64,000 nt of DNA, from positions 20,363,996-20,427,995 of the forward strand of contig JASEVX010000011.1 in assembly GCA_031761405.1 (NCBI GenBank), written 5' to 3'. A program made the position numbers and the translations under genes. This DNA is from Serripes groenlandicus (lineage: Eukaryota > Mollusca > Bivalvia > Cardiida > Cardiidae). Shown in pieces: positions 20,292 through 30,452 of the stretch (the first letter of the stretch is position 1; the number at the start of each line of letters is the position of its first letter). The notes under the pieces were generated by a model. The model was not told the DNA's origin, did not search any database, and was given only the letters and a program-made list of their open reading frames with translations.

Positions 20292-20465
20292 ATCGATTGG
20301 CCTTATTGGGTTCTCAAAAAGTGCCAGTGGTATCGATGTCTTCTGTATTGGGAAAAGGGTTGTGTCGAGGGTATCGCGGATTAGGAATCAAAGAGAGACA
20401 CATTTCAATCCAACATTTCATTTGTAACTATTTATTCAGAGCATATCTATCCCCTTTTCCACATA

Positions 20466-20703
20466 TGAGCCGTTCCACGAGAAAACCAACATTATGGACT
20501 CTGCATAATGTATTGATCCAGATCAGCCTGCACAGTGGGTGCAGGCTGATCCGGTCGACACTTTCCCTCTCATGGGGAAAGAGGTATAGTCTCAGTAATG
20601 ATTCCTGAAACAGAAAATCTCTCAGAGTTAGCCTGCGCTGCATGCTTAGGCTGATCCGGGTCGATGCTTTACGCAGAGTCAGCAATGTTGTTTTCTCATG
20701 GCA
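20466..20703. mobile_element. F4 fold-back MITE
   Basis: The left GAGCCGTTCCACGAGAAAAC is inverted at the right as GTTTTCTCATGGC. Two internal arms carry CAGCCTGCAC/GTGCAGGCTGATCC and CCTGCGCTGCATGCTTAGGC. It resembles bivalve fold-back repeats in which AGCCTGCGC/TGATCC arms alternate. Confidence 0.65.
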
Positions 20704-20714
20704 AAAAGGTCGAA

Positions 20715-20880
20715 AATTTCAATAAATTAAATTATATCAATTTATATAGAGTTGAGAACATTGTGGTGAAAGGAGAAATTACTCATTATGAGATTATGAG
20801 GGATTTCTCTCTTTACCACAATGTGTAAAACGTTGTTTACTACAGATGCCATAAACTGTATCTGCATGTGGGTACAGTTG
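20715..20880. mobile_element. TM1 MITE, old
   Basis: ATAGAGTTGAGAACATTGTG, GGAGAAATTACTCATTATGA and TTACCACAATGTGTAAAACG keep the palindromic centre. Confidence 0.5.
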
Positions 20881-20927
20881 ATACAATGTTACTGTATGTT
20901 ATAATTTATACCTTTAAGCTCTAGGTA

Positions 20928-21010
20928 AGGAACATATTACATAATCTGAAATCATTATCTGATCCTTAAACCCTATGTTGTTGGTACTAAAGGGAATCAC
21001 CCACACCATA
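20928..21010. mobile_element. FB fragment
   Basis: TCCTTAAACCCTATGTTGTT then GGTACTAAAGGGAATCACC is the left arm of the FB palindrome; the right arm is missing. Confidence 0.45.
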
Positions 21011-21160
21011 GTGCATGGATATGTAATACAAATGTTTTTTGTGTGGGTGGAAAGACTACATACAGTTTACTGCTGAGTTTATTTATCTGGGCATGAACAT
21101 TAATTATTGATGCTATAGAAAGATTAGATATTGAAGCTGTGGGATATCAAATGGACCTAA

Positions 21161-21466
21161 TAACCCTTTCCCGCTGACGAAGAAATTTTGAAAACATCTG
21201 AGCAAAAATATCGAAAACTATTATAAATTTAAGTTAAATAATTGAATAGAGTTGAAAACTTGTGGTAAATGGAGTAATTGCTCATTTATAGGCAATTTCT
21301 CCTTCAGAATTTGTCACAATATTTTCAAAAGTTGTCTGCTGCATTCATATGCATGGGAAACGTATAACAGGTCGTTTTGAGCAATTTCTTCTTTTGTCAC
21401 TATGTTTTTTAAAAAACCGTCTGCTGCAGAGGCATCAGAAAGTGTCTATATGAAGGAAAGGGTTAA
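21161..21466 (-). mobile_element. Old TM1 followed by a young TM1 half
   Basis: 21161-21369 is an old copy (AACCCTTTCCCGCTGACGAA, GTCTGCTGCATTCATATGCA). 21370-21466 is the right half of a young copy (GTCGTTTTGAGCAATTTC to GAAGGAAAGGGTTAA) without a left half. Confidence 0.7.
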
Positions 21467-21555
21467 ATGGGATTTGAGAAGTGTCTTAGTAACCTTCGAT
21501 CCAACGCAGGCTTAAAATTTAGTCCATTAGTGTAAGACATAAATGTCACTTGTCA

Positions 21556-21757
21556 GAGGTCTAGATAAGAAGAGTATTTCACATCCTTATATCCTTATTT
21601 GACCCTCAAACCCTATGTTGTGGGTACTCAAAAGAATCGTCTTGGTGAGACGATTCTTTTGAGTGCGAACAACATAGGTTTTCGTGGAGTCATAAGGGAG
21701 ATATGGATGGGAAAAGACCCGTTCACTCCTCCTTTATCTAAGTCCACTGACTTGTCA
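21556..21757. mobile_element. FB fold-back MITE
   Basis: AGAGGTCTAGATAAGAAGAG at the left, CTCCTCCTTTATCTAAGTCC at the right. Central palindrome GGGTACTCAAAAGAATCGTC and inverse. Confidence 0.78.
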
Positions 21758-22105
21758 GGCACAATTACTTTTTTCCATCATCTGAAAGATCGATGCCTAA
21801 ATCAGGGTTCAAACTCAAGACACCAGTCCTGGATTGATAGCCCATCTTGTTTTCGAATGAGCTATATCACTGGCTTGCAACCTTGTATTAAAGAGAAATC
21901 TGACAGCAGACTGGGAGGTTTGTGGATTGTTTGTATGTGGTATTTACACATGCATTATTAATGTGATGGTAGGCCACATCAAAAGAGCCCTGTTATCTAA
22001 AAGAAGGTCAGCATAACAATGTCTTCGTTGTCAAAAAAGAGCTCTAGACTAGGATTGTATTTCCTACTTGTAGACACACTTTAACACATCTCTTTTGACT
22101 TAAAC
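21758..22105. other. No recognisable feature
   Basis: No repeat, RNA gene or exon could be supported. A plus-strand open frame crosses it but starts inside the FB element and has no family resemblance. Confidence 0.35.
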
Positions 22106-22343
22106 CTAACCCTTTTCCCTCATACAAAAATTCTGCAGCAGACGACTTTGAACATATTTTGTCAAAAAATAGAAAATCTCTGTAATTGACTGGATAACCA
22201 GTATCATGACTAAAAGTCGAAAAAATATTGTGGCAAAAGGAGAAATTGCTCGTTTTGAGTAATTTCTGCTTTTGTCACTATGTTTTCAAAAAGCTGTCTG
22301 CTGCAGAGGCGTCAGAAAGTGTCTATATGAGGGAAAGAGTTAA
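22106..22343 (-). mobile_element. TM1 MITE, full length
   Basis: CTAACCCTTTTCCCTCATAC to ATGAGGGAAAGAGTTAA, with a small insertion (CAGTATC) before ATGACTAAAAG. Confidence 0.9.
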
Positions 22344-22384
22344 CGTCACACAGTTTTCCCTCAGAGTCATGAATTGATTTTCCA

Positions 22385-22980
22385 TTAAAATAGATATTCC
22401 ATATTTTTCACCTTCATGTTTTCATAATTTGTCTGGTGCAGCTTGGTCATATGTGGGAAAGGGTTGATTAAACTCTTCCAAATATTGCTGACTAATTTTG
22501 ACACATGTATCAGCAGTTTTTTATAACATTGTCGCAAAAGAAGACTCTTTTTGAGTATTACAAGCAAATTCTTCTTTGCCACTTCTAAATGCATATTGAT
22601 GAATCTGCAGCGGACGATTTTTGAAAACACTGTGGCAAAAGGAGAGATTGCCTTTTATATTATAGACCTTTTCAATATCTTTGTCTATATGTTAAAAGTC
22701 AACTGCGGCAGATATTTTGTTTGTGTGAACATGGGTATAACATATTTAATTTATCCCTTTACCTCTTTAATATATATGCGTTTCGACACATTTGCAGCAG
22801 ACTTCTTTTGAAAACATTGCGTCAAAAGGAGAAATTATTCATAAGGAACACAACATATACATAATCTAAAGTATATCTTTTCATAGGGTTGAAAACATTG
22901 TAGGAAAAGGAGAAATTCATTATGATAAGCAAAATCCGCTTTTGCAGCAATGTTTCCAAAAGCCGTTTGCTGCAGATCCA
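22385..22980. mobile_element. Cluster of old TM1 fragments
   Basis: At least three eroded pieces: 22385-22467 (TTTTCATAATTTGTCTGGTG, ATGTGGGAAAGGGTTGAT), 22474-22740 (AACATTGTCGCAAAAGAAGA, AATCTGCAGCGGACGATTTT), and 22750-22980 (TTTGCAGCAGACTTCTTTTG, AGCCGTTTGCTGCAGATCC). Their joints are not resolvable by eye. Confidence 0.5.
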
Positions 22981-23040
22981 TTTAAATGAGTCTGCTAGTT
23001 GTAAAACATCCTTGGTACCCAGGCTCTTCATGAAATATGT

Positions 23041-23101
23041 GATACCCTGGGCAAATTGTTCATGAGTACAAGATTTGTACAGCCAATTTACCCAGGGTAT
23101 C
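23041..23101. repeat. 18-bp inverted repeat
   Basis: GATACCCTGGGCAAATTG at 23041-23058 and CAATTTACCCAGGGTATC at 23084-23101 are complementary with one mismatch and a 25-nt loop. This may be the ends of a tiny unidentified element or a structured site. Confidence 0.7.
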
Positions 23102-23247
23102 ATATTATTATATGAATAACCTGCGGGTACTGAGGATGGTTGTATACTATAAGGTAAATGTTGTCAAATTTCAATTACAATACTCTCCACTGTTTTGTTT
23201 TGGATTATCACCTAAAGGTCTCCTTAAGGTCAATGAGAAAGATAAAC

Positions 23248-23503
23248 TTAATCCTTTCCCACATATAGTTCCTTTCTGACACCTCTGCTGTAGGTGACTT
23301 TTGAAAACATTGTGACAAAAGGAGTAACTGCTCAAAACAAGCAATTTCTCCTTTTGCCACAAAGTTTTCAACTCTTTTCAGTAATTATACCCTCAAATTT
23401 AGAGATTAACCATAATTTTGTCAGTGCTGCAGACGACTTTGAAAGTGGGAAAGGGTTAAATCCTTTCCCACATACAACATATCTGCAGCAGACGACATTT
23501 AGT
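23248..23503 (+). mobile_element. Old TM1 MITE plus adjoining TM1 end
   Basis: 23248-23459 runs from TTAATCCTTTCCCACATATA to GTGGGAAAGGGTTAA. The same TTAA starts a second, '-' oriented end (TCCTTTCCCACATACAACAT, CTGCAGCAGACGAC) that stops at 23503 where a SINE begins. Confidence 0.75.
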
Positions 23504-23519
23504 AGGATTGGCTGCAGCC

Positions 23520-23775
23520 CGTCCAATCATTGGCCAGTTCACCAGTTCATGTGTTTCCTGGCTTTTCACACCAGTACTCCAAAAACAGTCTTTCCAGTCA
23601 TCTGGCTGCTTTTCCATAAAGACTCTTAATAGCCCATTGGTGGAAGACAAATGACGGTAATGGCACAGTGTCACTGTGACTTTGGCAAACGTCAGAAGAA
23701 CGTTGGCCATTAGCTCCGGTTCGAACTCACAACTGCTGAATTGAATGCTTGCATCACTACCTACTACCAGGGCTC
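23520..23775 (-). mobile_element. SINE-A, reverse orientation
   Basis: On the minus strand: B-box region GAGTTCGAACCGGAGC, body CCAATGGGCTATTAAGAGTC, and tail region GGCCAATGATTGG replacing the usual GGCCGCCGTGATATG. Body elements CAGCCAG and GTACTGGTGTGAAAAGCCAG are clear; the tail is damaged. Confidence 0.75.
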
Positions 23776-23902
23776 AGCGAAAATGTGAATGTGGTGATAA
23801 CAATAGCTACTTAAAGACGGCAGAGTTCTGGGGTGAGCTTAGAAGACATCATTAACATTTTGACTATAGTAGCATAGGTAAATGTTGGAAATTATCCTTT
23901 TC

Positions 23903-24212
23903 TCTAAACCCTTTCCCACATATAGACTCTTTCTGAAACCTTTGCAGCAGATCAGTTTTGAGAACTATGTGACAAAAGAAGAAATTGCTCAAAAGGAGCA
24001 GTTTAATTCTCCTTTTGCCACAATGTTTTCTACTTTTTGCAGTAACTATTCCGTCATTTACGGGGATTTTTCGTATTTTTTCCTACTAAATGTCGTCAGA
24101 AAACTAGACATTGCTCATTTTGAGCAATTTCTTCTTTTGCCACAATGATTTCGCAAGCAGACTGGGTGTGGCTGCAGATGCATCGAAATATGCCTGAATG
24201 TGGGAAAGGGTT
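23903..24212 (+). mobile_element. Old TM1 MITE, composite
   Basis: AACCCTTTCCCACATATAGA to GAATGTGGGAAAGGGTTA. It is longer than normal because it holds two hairpin centres (near 23985 and 24115), suggesting a fusion of two copies. Confidence 0.6.
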
Positions 24213-24352
24213 ATTTTCATGTTGTTTATGCAAATGAGTTCTAAATATAGATGATGGACTGTCAGGAGGAAATCCCAGTGTAGTGATACACTGTGATCTA
24301 TCACCATTGACAGCTGAAGACAGCATATACCAGAGCTGGTATATATGTGATA

Positions 24353-24679
24353 TTAACCCATTCCCTCATACGACAATTCTGCAGCAGACGACTTATTTTG
24401 TCAAATAATGGAAAATCTCTATAATTGAATGGATAACCTATGACAAGAAATGGAAAACATTGTGACAAAAGGAGAAATTGCACGTTTTGCAGCAGACAGC
24501 TTTTTAAAAACATAGTGACAAAAGAAGAAATTGCCCAAAACAAGCAATTTCTCCTTTTGCCACAATGTTTTCCACTTTTAGTCATAGGTTATCCGTTCAA
24601 TTATTGAGATTTTCCATTTTTTGACAAAATATGTTCAAAGTTGTGTGCTGCAGAATTGTCGTATGAGGGAAAGGGTTAA
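24353..24679. mobile_element. TM1 inverted dimer with two identical-type ends
   Basis: The left end is TTAACCCATTCCCTCATACG and the right end CGTATGAGGGAAAGGGTTAA. Both are the CGACAATTCTG end of TM1, facing each other. About 140 bp of each arm is complementary. The join at about 24497 goes from GCACGTTTTGC straight to AGCAGACAGC. Confidence 0.88.
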
Positions 24680-24687
24680 CATTTCAC

Positions 24688-25045
24688 ACATACACTAAAA
24701 AGTAACTGACAGCAGCTGCAGACGACTTTTAATACTTCTAGGCAAAAAAGAAAGAAAATCTTTAAAGGAAAATATAACTATTGAACAAATTTGAAAATTC
24801 CTCTTTTTGTCACTTTGTTTTCAAAATTAGTCTGCTGCAATGGCGTCGGCAAATGTCACACTAACAACAAATCTACAGCAGAAGACTTTGAGAACATTTG
24901 AGGGAGAACTCGGACAATCTTTGTAGACAATAGTTTGATTTTAGAAAGAATAAAAAATTGGCAAAAAAGAAATTTGACAAGTGCATGGTTTCAATAGTCG
25001 TCTGTTGCAAATGTGCCAATATGTGTCTTCATGCGGGAAAGGGTT
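24688..25045 (-). mobile_element. Two old TM1 copies in tandem
   Basis: 24688-24857 (GCTGCAGACGACTTTTAATA, TTAGTCTGCTGCAATGGCGT) and 24866-25045 (CTACAGCAGAAGACTTTGAG, CATGCGGGAAAGGGTTAA), same orientation. Confidence 0.6.
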
Positions 25046-25129
25046 AAGAAGTCGGTAAAACATTGAATGTGTAACTTAGTGTGAAGGCTTAATATTACAG
25101 TTGCTTGCATGATTATTCATGATTATATA

Positions 25130-25397
25130 TACCCCTGTCCCATATACAACAGCAGACGACTATATCTGTGCAAAAAAGTAGAAAATCTCTATATATATGA
25201 AAATATAAATTATATTATTGAAAAGAGTTGAAAACATGGAGGCAAAAGGAGAAATTGTTCATAATGAGCAATATCTACTTTTTGCCTCCATGTTTTCAAA
25301 AGACGTCTGCTGCAAAAGGGTCAGAAAGCGTTTGTATGCAGCAACGAAAGGCTTAAAATAATTAAAACCATGATTTGTTGTATGTGGGAAAGTGTTA
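25130..25397 (-). mobile_element. Old TM1 MITE and a TM1 tip
   Basis: 25130-25350 has GAGGCAAAAGGAGAAATTGT and an inverse arm in which GGAGGCAAAAGGAG is mirrored by TTTTTGCCTCCATG. 25372-25397 is a lone tip, TTGTTGTATGTGGGAAAGTG. Confidence 0.65.
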
Positions 25398-25494
25398 TAT
25401 ATTATATAGTGATAAAATTATCATGGGAAACTTGGAAATGGCCCATTTTGATTAATTTCTGGTTTTCCTACAATGTTTTCCAATAATTAGGTGT

Positions 25495-25738
25495 CTAAAC
25501 CCTCTCCCATATACAAACAAATCTGCAGCAGACGACTTTGAAAATGTCTAAGCAAAAGTAAAAGCAAAGAAAATCCCTTTAAATGAAAGCTAGAACAATA
25601 ATTGAATAGAGTTGAAAACAGGGTGACAAAAAAAAGAAATTGCTTTTTTTTGGCAATTTCTTCTTTTGTTGCCATGTTTTTCAAAAAGCCGTCTGCTGCA
25701 GAGGTGTCAGAAAGCGTCTATATGAGGAAAAGGGTTAA
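25495..25738 (-). mobile_element. TM1 MITE, intermediate age
   Basis: CTAAACCCTCTCCCATATAC to ATGAGGAAAAGGGTTAA. The left end is old-type and the right end young-type, bridging the two subfamilies. Confidence 0.8.
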
Positions 25739-25940
25739 CTGAAAAGTCAGCAGTTGATATCTATGTGCAAGATATGGTGAGAATCATCTGAAATTTGGTT
25801 TTATTGCGGTTTTAAACTGATATCATCATATTTATTTAGTAAAACCTTTACCACATACATGTATTATTAGCAAACCTTTACAAAATCCGGAAATTTGGTT
25901 TTATTGTGGTTTTAAACTATTATAAGCTCGCATTATTACT

Positions 25941-26834
25941 TCTATTTTTAATAGCTTTTCCGAAATGACTTGGAAATGACATCGCTCAGTCTAATTTGTT
26001 TACATACGCGCACCTGCTAGCAGCAGACTGTTATGTGTCAATATCGAGATGAAAATCATGTCGAATTCTCCTTTTAATAGCAATTTTAACTTACTTAATG
26101 TTATTTTCATGTTCAAAGAGATGTCTTGATTTGTGTAGAATGCATTTAATAATGTTTATCCATGTATATCTAAAATATGAACTGTTTCTAAGCTAAAACT
26201 GTTGATCGCGTGACTCGCTAATACCAACCACGTAGATCATCTCCTTTGCAGAGAGCCGCGCTTTACACTCACTTACAAATAGTAAATTATAGGTGATTTA
26301 AAATGTTTATTTGGTTCGAAACAAATGAAGAAAAGAACAAACCAAGATAAAACTGGTTTTAATAGAAAAATGACTTTGAACGAACACTCTCTGCCTATAA
26401 AGAGAGTTTCAATAACGATACCTCTGCGAAGGAGAATGTTGGTCACGAATCAGGTCTTTCGTACAAAATTATTTCATCCTTGACAATTTTAAATGTGTCA
26501 TTATATTTCCTAAACGCATTTTGCTTCCGATCTGCATATTGTTATGCATCATTGACACAAGGGCACTCATCATAATATAATTTCAAAACATGAGTAGTTT
26601 GTTATTTTCATTATAAAAAAGGAAGGAAAGAATTACAATAAATTAGCATGTTGTAGGGTTCAGTTTATGTTAATTGGAAAATAAATTTAAATTATACAAC
26701 AATTTCAATGAAATTTAACTGTAGCTGATATCATATTTCGAAGGTGGTCTAATTTATAAATATTGGACTACATTTTAACATTTGTTAAAGTATGATATAA
26801 TTAGGATGCCAAGCTAATATCATTTTGAGAAACA
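25941..26834 (+). repeat. Dispersed repeat R1, copy 2
   Basis: Same order and strand as 5355-6393 (GATGTCTTGATTTG, GAACACTCTCTGCCTATAAA, ATGCCAAGCTAATATCATTT). Immediately left, a 29-bp phrase AATTTGGTTTTATTG then GGTTTTAAACT occurs twice (about 25792 and 25889). A TM1 half adjoins on the right. Confidence 0.85.
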
Positions 26835-26837
26835 TGA

Positions 26838-26889
26838 GCCGTCTGCTGCAGAGGCATCAGAAAGTGTCTATATGAGGGTAAGGGTTAAG
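26838..26889 (-). mobile_element. TM1 MITE right end only
   Basis: AGCCGTCTGCTGCAGAGGCA to ATGAGGGTAAGGGTTAA. The left three quarters have been replaced by R1. Confidence 0.75.
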
Positions 26890-27004
26890 TGATCCCTTTT
26901 GGGGACCTAGACTGTCTAATTACATCTGCAGATAAAAATAAATTAAGAATTAGTTAAACAAAAGTTTCTTTGAATAAAAAGGATTGAAATACCTTGTGGA
27001 TCTT

Positions 27005-27241
27005 TTAACCCTTTCCCTCATATAGACGCTTTCTGATGCCTCTGCAGCAGACGGCTTTTTGAAAACATAGGGACAAAAGAAGAAATTGCACAAAACGTGC
27101 AATTTCTCCCATTGCCACAATGTTTTCCACTTTTAGTCATAGGTTATCCATTCAATTATAGAGTCTCATCATATTCTATGTTTTGACAAAATACGTTCAA
27201 AGTCGTCTGCTGAAGAATTGCCGTAAGAGGGAAAGGGTTAC
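27005..27241 (+). mobile_element. TM1 MITE flanked by a 52-bp direct repeat
   Basis: Complete copy with GCAC/GTGC centre. The sequence just left (AACAAAAGTTTCTTTGAATA to GGATCTTTT, about 26954-27004) recurs just right at 27247-27294 with an empty TTAA. Confidence 0.92.
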
Positions 27242-27294
27242 GGTAAACAAAAGTTTCTTTGAATGAAAAGGATTGAAATACCTGGTAGATCTTT

Positions 27295-27620
27295 TAAGTT
27301 ATGTATCTACTTGATTTTATAATGCATTCATTTGAAACTTTGCTTTAATGACGCATTATCTTATAAATATTGATGACTTGATGAAGTTATATGTTGGATG
27401 ACTTAATTATAATTAGCAATGTCTCCTAACATAGCTATAAGATAGGGTGTGTATAATCATTATGATCCTATACCATTGTGATCCTATATGGATGATACGC
27501 CTGTCAATTTGAAAACATTCTGAACATGGCAGCACCAGGAAAATTGGATGTATGATTTGTTAATGTAATGATATAATGTATTTGAGAAAAAATGCATTCA
27601 CTGGAATATTGGAAGTTTAT
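27295..27620. other. No recognisable feature
   Basis: AT-rich, with TATGATCCTATA-like phrases near 27460-27490. Nothing supportable. Confidence 0.4.
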
Positions 27621-27625
27621 TTTAT

Positions 27626-27858
27626 ATTCACCTCATACGACAATTCTGCAACAGACGACTTTGAACATATTTTGTCAAAAAATAGAAAATCTCTATAATT
27701 GAATGGATAACCTTAGTAGGACTAAAAGTTGGGAAAATATTGTAGCAAAAGGAGAATAAATTGCTTGTTTTGAGCAATTTCTTCTTTTGTCACTATTTTT
27801 TCAAAAAGATGTCTGCTGCAGAGGTGTCAGAAAGTGTCTATATGAGGGAAAGGGTTAA
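27626..27858 (-). mobile_element. TM1 MITE, left tip eroded
   Basis: CACCTCATACGACAATTCTG to ATGAGGGAAAGGGTTAA. Confidence 0.9.
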
Positions 27859-27976
27859 GAGTTGAAAAGAATTTGAAAAAGGGTGATATTGCTAGAAACA
27901 AGCATTTTCCCTGGATGAGGTTGTCTGCTGCAAAGGATTGAAATGTTACTAAGTTTGCACCAGGGAATTATGTTAT

Positions 27977-28152
27977 GTTAACCTTTTCCCACATGCAACA
28001 TATCTGCAGCAGACGACTTTGAAAACGTCTAGAAAATATTATGGAAAATCAATGAAAATGAAAAGGTATAATAACAGAGAAGAGTAATAATGTTTTTAAA
28101 TGTTGGTCTGCTTCAGAGGCGTCAGAAAGCGTCTTTATTTTGGATAGGATTA
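27977..28152 (-). mobile_element. Old TM1 MITE lacking its centre
   Basis: TTAACCTTTTCCCACATGCA, CTGCAGCAGACGACTTTGAA and CAGAGGCGTCAGAAAGCGTC; the hairpin is deleted. Confidence 0.7.
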
Positions 28153-28350
28153 AGTAATGAGTCTAAGAAACATAAGATCTCATCTTCCTGGGGATTCTTA
28201 AATGATAAAACTCATTAAATCCATTATATTTGATTTATGGAATACATTTATAACTTTTTTCCTGATGAGACTAGGGCATGTAAAAAGGCCGCTAACCATG
28301 ATGTAAATAAAAATATTCTGAAAACTAAAGAGAAATTCTTATATAGAGAT

Positions 28351-28580
28351 TTACCCTTGCCCTCATGCGACAATTCTGCAGCAGACGAATTTAAACATAT
28401 TTTGTCAAAAAATAGAAAATCTCTTGAATTGAATGGATAACCTATGACTAAAAGTGGAAAACATTATGCCAAAAGAAGAAATTGCTCATGATGAGCAATT
28501 TCTCCATTTGCCAAAATGGTTTCAAGAGTTGTCTTCTGCAGAGGCATCCGAAAGCGTCTGTATTGTGGGGGAGGGTTTAA
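28351..28580 (-). mobile_element. TM1 MITE, full length
   Basis: TTACCCTTGCCCTCATGCGA to GGGGGAGGGTTTAA. The centre is GCTCATGATGAGC, an old-type hairpin in an otherwise young copy. Confidence 0.85.
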
Positions 28581-28624
28581 ACATTGTAGAAGAAGGAAAA
28601 TTTCCTGAATTAATTCATCTCTGT

Positions 28625-28844
28625 TTAACCCTTTCCCTCATATAGACCTCTGCAGCAGACAGCTTTTTGAACACATAGTGACAGAAGAAGAAATTGCTCA
28701 AAACATTAGCAATTTCTTCATTTGCCACAATGTTTTCCACTTTTAGTTATAGGTTATCCATTCAATTACAGAGATTTTCCATTTCTTGACAAAATATGTT
28801 CAAAGTCACCTGCTGCAGAATTGTCGTATGAAGGGAAGGGTTAA
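28625..28844 (+). mobile_element. TM1 MITE, full length
   Basis: TTAACCCTTTCCCTCATATA to ATGAAGGGAAGGGTTAA; GCTTTCTGACG is deleted near the left end. Confidence 0.92.
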
Positions 28845-28952
28845 TACTTATCCTTTCACATGTGGAGACATATTGTTTTTGGTAGAGTTGTCTGTCCACA
28901 GTAATAACTCATGAGTGTCTGTCACAGACTTTGTAGCATGCAAACAAAAGTG

Positions 28953-29177
28953 TTAACCCTTTCCCTCATGCGACAATTCTGCAGCAGACGACTTTGAACA
29001 TAATTTGTCAAGAAAATATAAAATCTCTATAATTGAATGGATAACCTAAAAGTGGAAAACATTGTGGCAAAAGGAGAAATTGCTCGTTTTGAGCAATTTC
29101 TTCTTTTGTCACTATGTTTTCAAAAAGCTGTTTGCTGCAGAGGCATCAGAAAGCGTCTATATGAGGGAAAGGGTTAA
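28953..29177 (-). mobile_element. TM1 MITE, full length
   Basis: TTAACCCTTTCCCTCATGCG to ATGAGGGAAAGGGTTAA; TATGACT is deleted before AAAAGTGG. Confidence 0.93.
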
Positions 29178-29211
29178 GTTACAGTCATGAAGTGTAAACA
29201 CAATGTGGTGC

Positions 29212-29421
29212 ATCTCCGGCCAGTCATACCAAAGACTTTAAAAATGGTGGTAATGGCTGCCCTCGTTGGGGCTCACAGTTGCGGGGTTAGCATTATAATA
29301 CGACAGACTGGCTGTTGTCAGGATGAATGGACCGGTAGTACTGATATAACTTACCCAGGAAACGCAGTGATATAACTGAAAACATGTTGAAAGCAGCGTC
29401 AAAACCCAAAACAATCAATCG
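29212..29421 (+). mobile_element. SINE-B, 5'-truncated
   Basis: Starts after the B-box (CGGCCAGTCATACCAAAGAC) and keeps TAATGGCTGCCCTCGTTGG, ATGAATGGACCGGTAG and AAGCAGCGTCAAAACCCAA. Confidence 0.85.
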
Positions 29422-29614
29422 CTTCAAATCACTGAATAAACAGTCATTAACAAAAGTGTACTTGTGAAATGTTTCCATTTACTAAAGAAGTTTAAGATAT
29501 TGTCATTTCTGAGTAAATTCTGCATGTGCTTGTAAATATTCATTTAAAGTTTATTCTATCTGCAATTATCATTAGAATGTGAAGAAAAGTTATTTACAAG
29601 TCACTATGAAAATA

Positions 29615-29907
29615 GTCGAGTCCCGGTAGCTCAGTCGGTAACGATGCGGTCTGTCAATCCAGGGGTTGAGTATTCGAATCCCAGCTTGGCCAATTTTCTT
29701 TCCGACGATTGACAAAAGTCAATGCGACATGCGTCATTCGTCTTCCACCGAAGGGCTAAGTCTATGTGGAAAAGCAGCCAGTTGCTTGGGAAAATTGATG
29801 TGTGGAGTACTGGTGTGAGAAAATCAGGAAATGCATGAGAAGGTGAACTGGCCGCCGTGATATAACTGAGAAATTTATAAAAACGGCGTTAAACCCCAAT
29901 CAATCAA
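29615..29907 (+). mobile_element. SINE-A, full length with 14-bp target duplication
   Basis: TCACTATGAAAATA at 29601-29614 and 29908-29921 brackets the element. Head GTCGAGTCCCGGTAGCTCAG, B-box region GTATTCGAATCCCAGC, tail GGCGTTAAACCCCAATCAAT. Confidence 0.95.
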
Positions 29908-30109
29908 TCACTATGAAAATAATATTTGATGCCAATCCATGATAAGCGAGCTTATTATGCAAACATATATTGCCTCAATTTTGAATGTCACATAGTATTA
30001 TAAGTCTCCATTTTAAAAACTTGAAGAGCATGGCATTGGGTAATTAGTCTGACTTGGAGACAACAAGGTGAATCTAGAGTTCTCGATCGGCTATGAAAAC
30101 TTACAGTAA

Positions 30110-30340
30110 TTAACCCTTTCCCACATACGACAATTCTGCAGCAGACGACTTTGAACATATTTTGTTAAAAAATAGAAAATCTCTATAATTGAATGGCTAT
30201 CCTATGACTAAAAGTGGAAAACATTGTGGTAAAAGGAGAAATTGCTTGTTTTGAGCTATTTCTTCTTTTGTCACTATGTTTTCAAAAAGCTATCTGCTGC
30301 AGAGGTGTCAGAAAGCGTCTATATGAGGGAAATGGGTTAA
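30110..30340 (-). mobile_element. TM1 MITE, full length
   Basis: TTAACCCTTTCCCACATACG to ATGAGGGAAATGGGTTAA. One end has the CACAT spelling and the other CTCAT. Confidence 0.92.
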
Positions 30341-30452
30341 TTAAGGAAATAATGGAAACTGCTGAATATTTGGAAGAACAATTCTGCTGAAGAGCATGAA
30401 GCAATAAATAGAGCAAAAAACAGAAATTGCTGATTATAAGCTATTTAATTAT

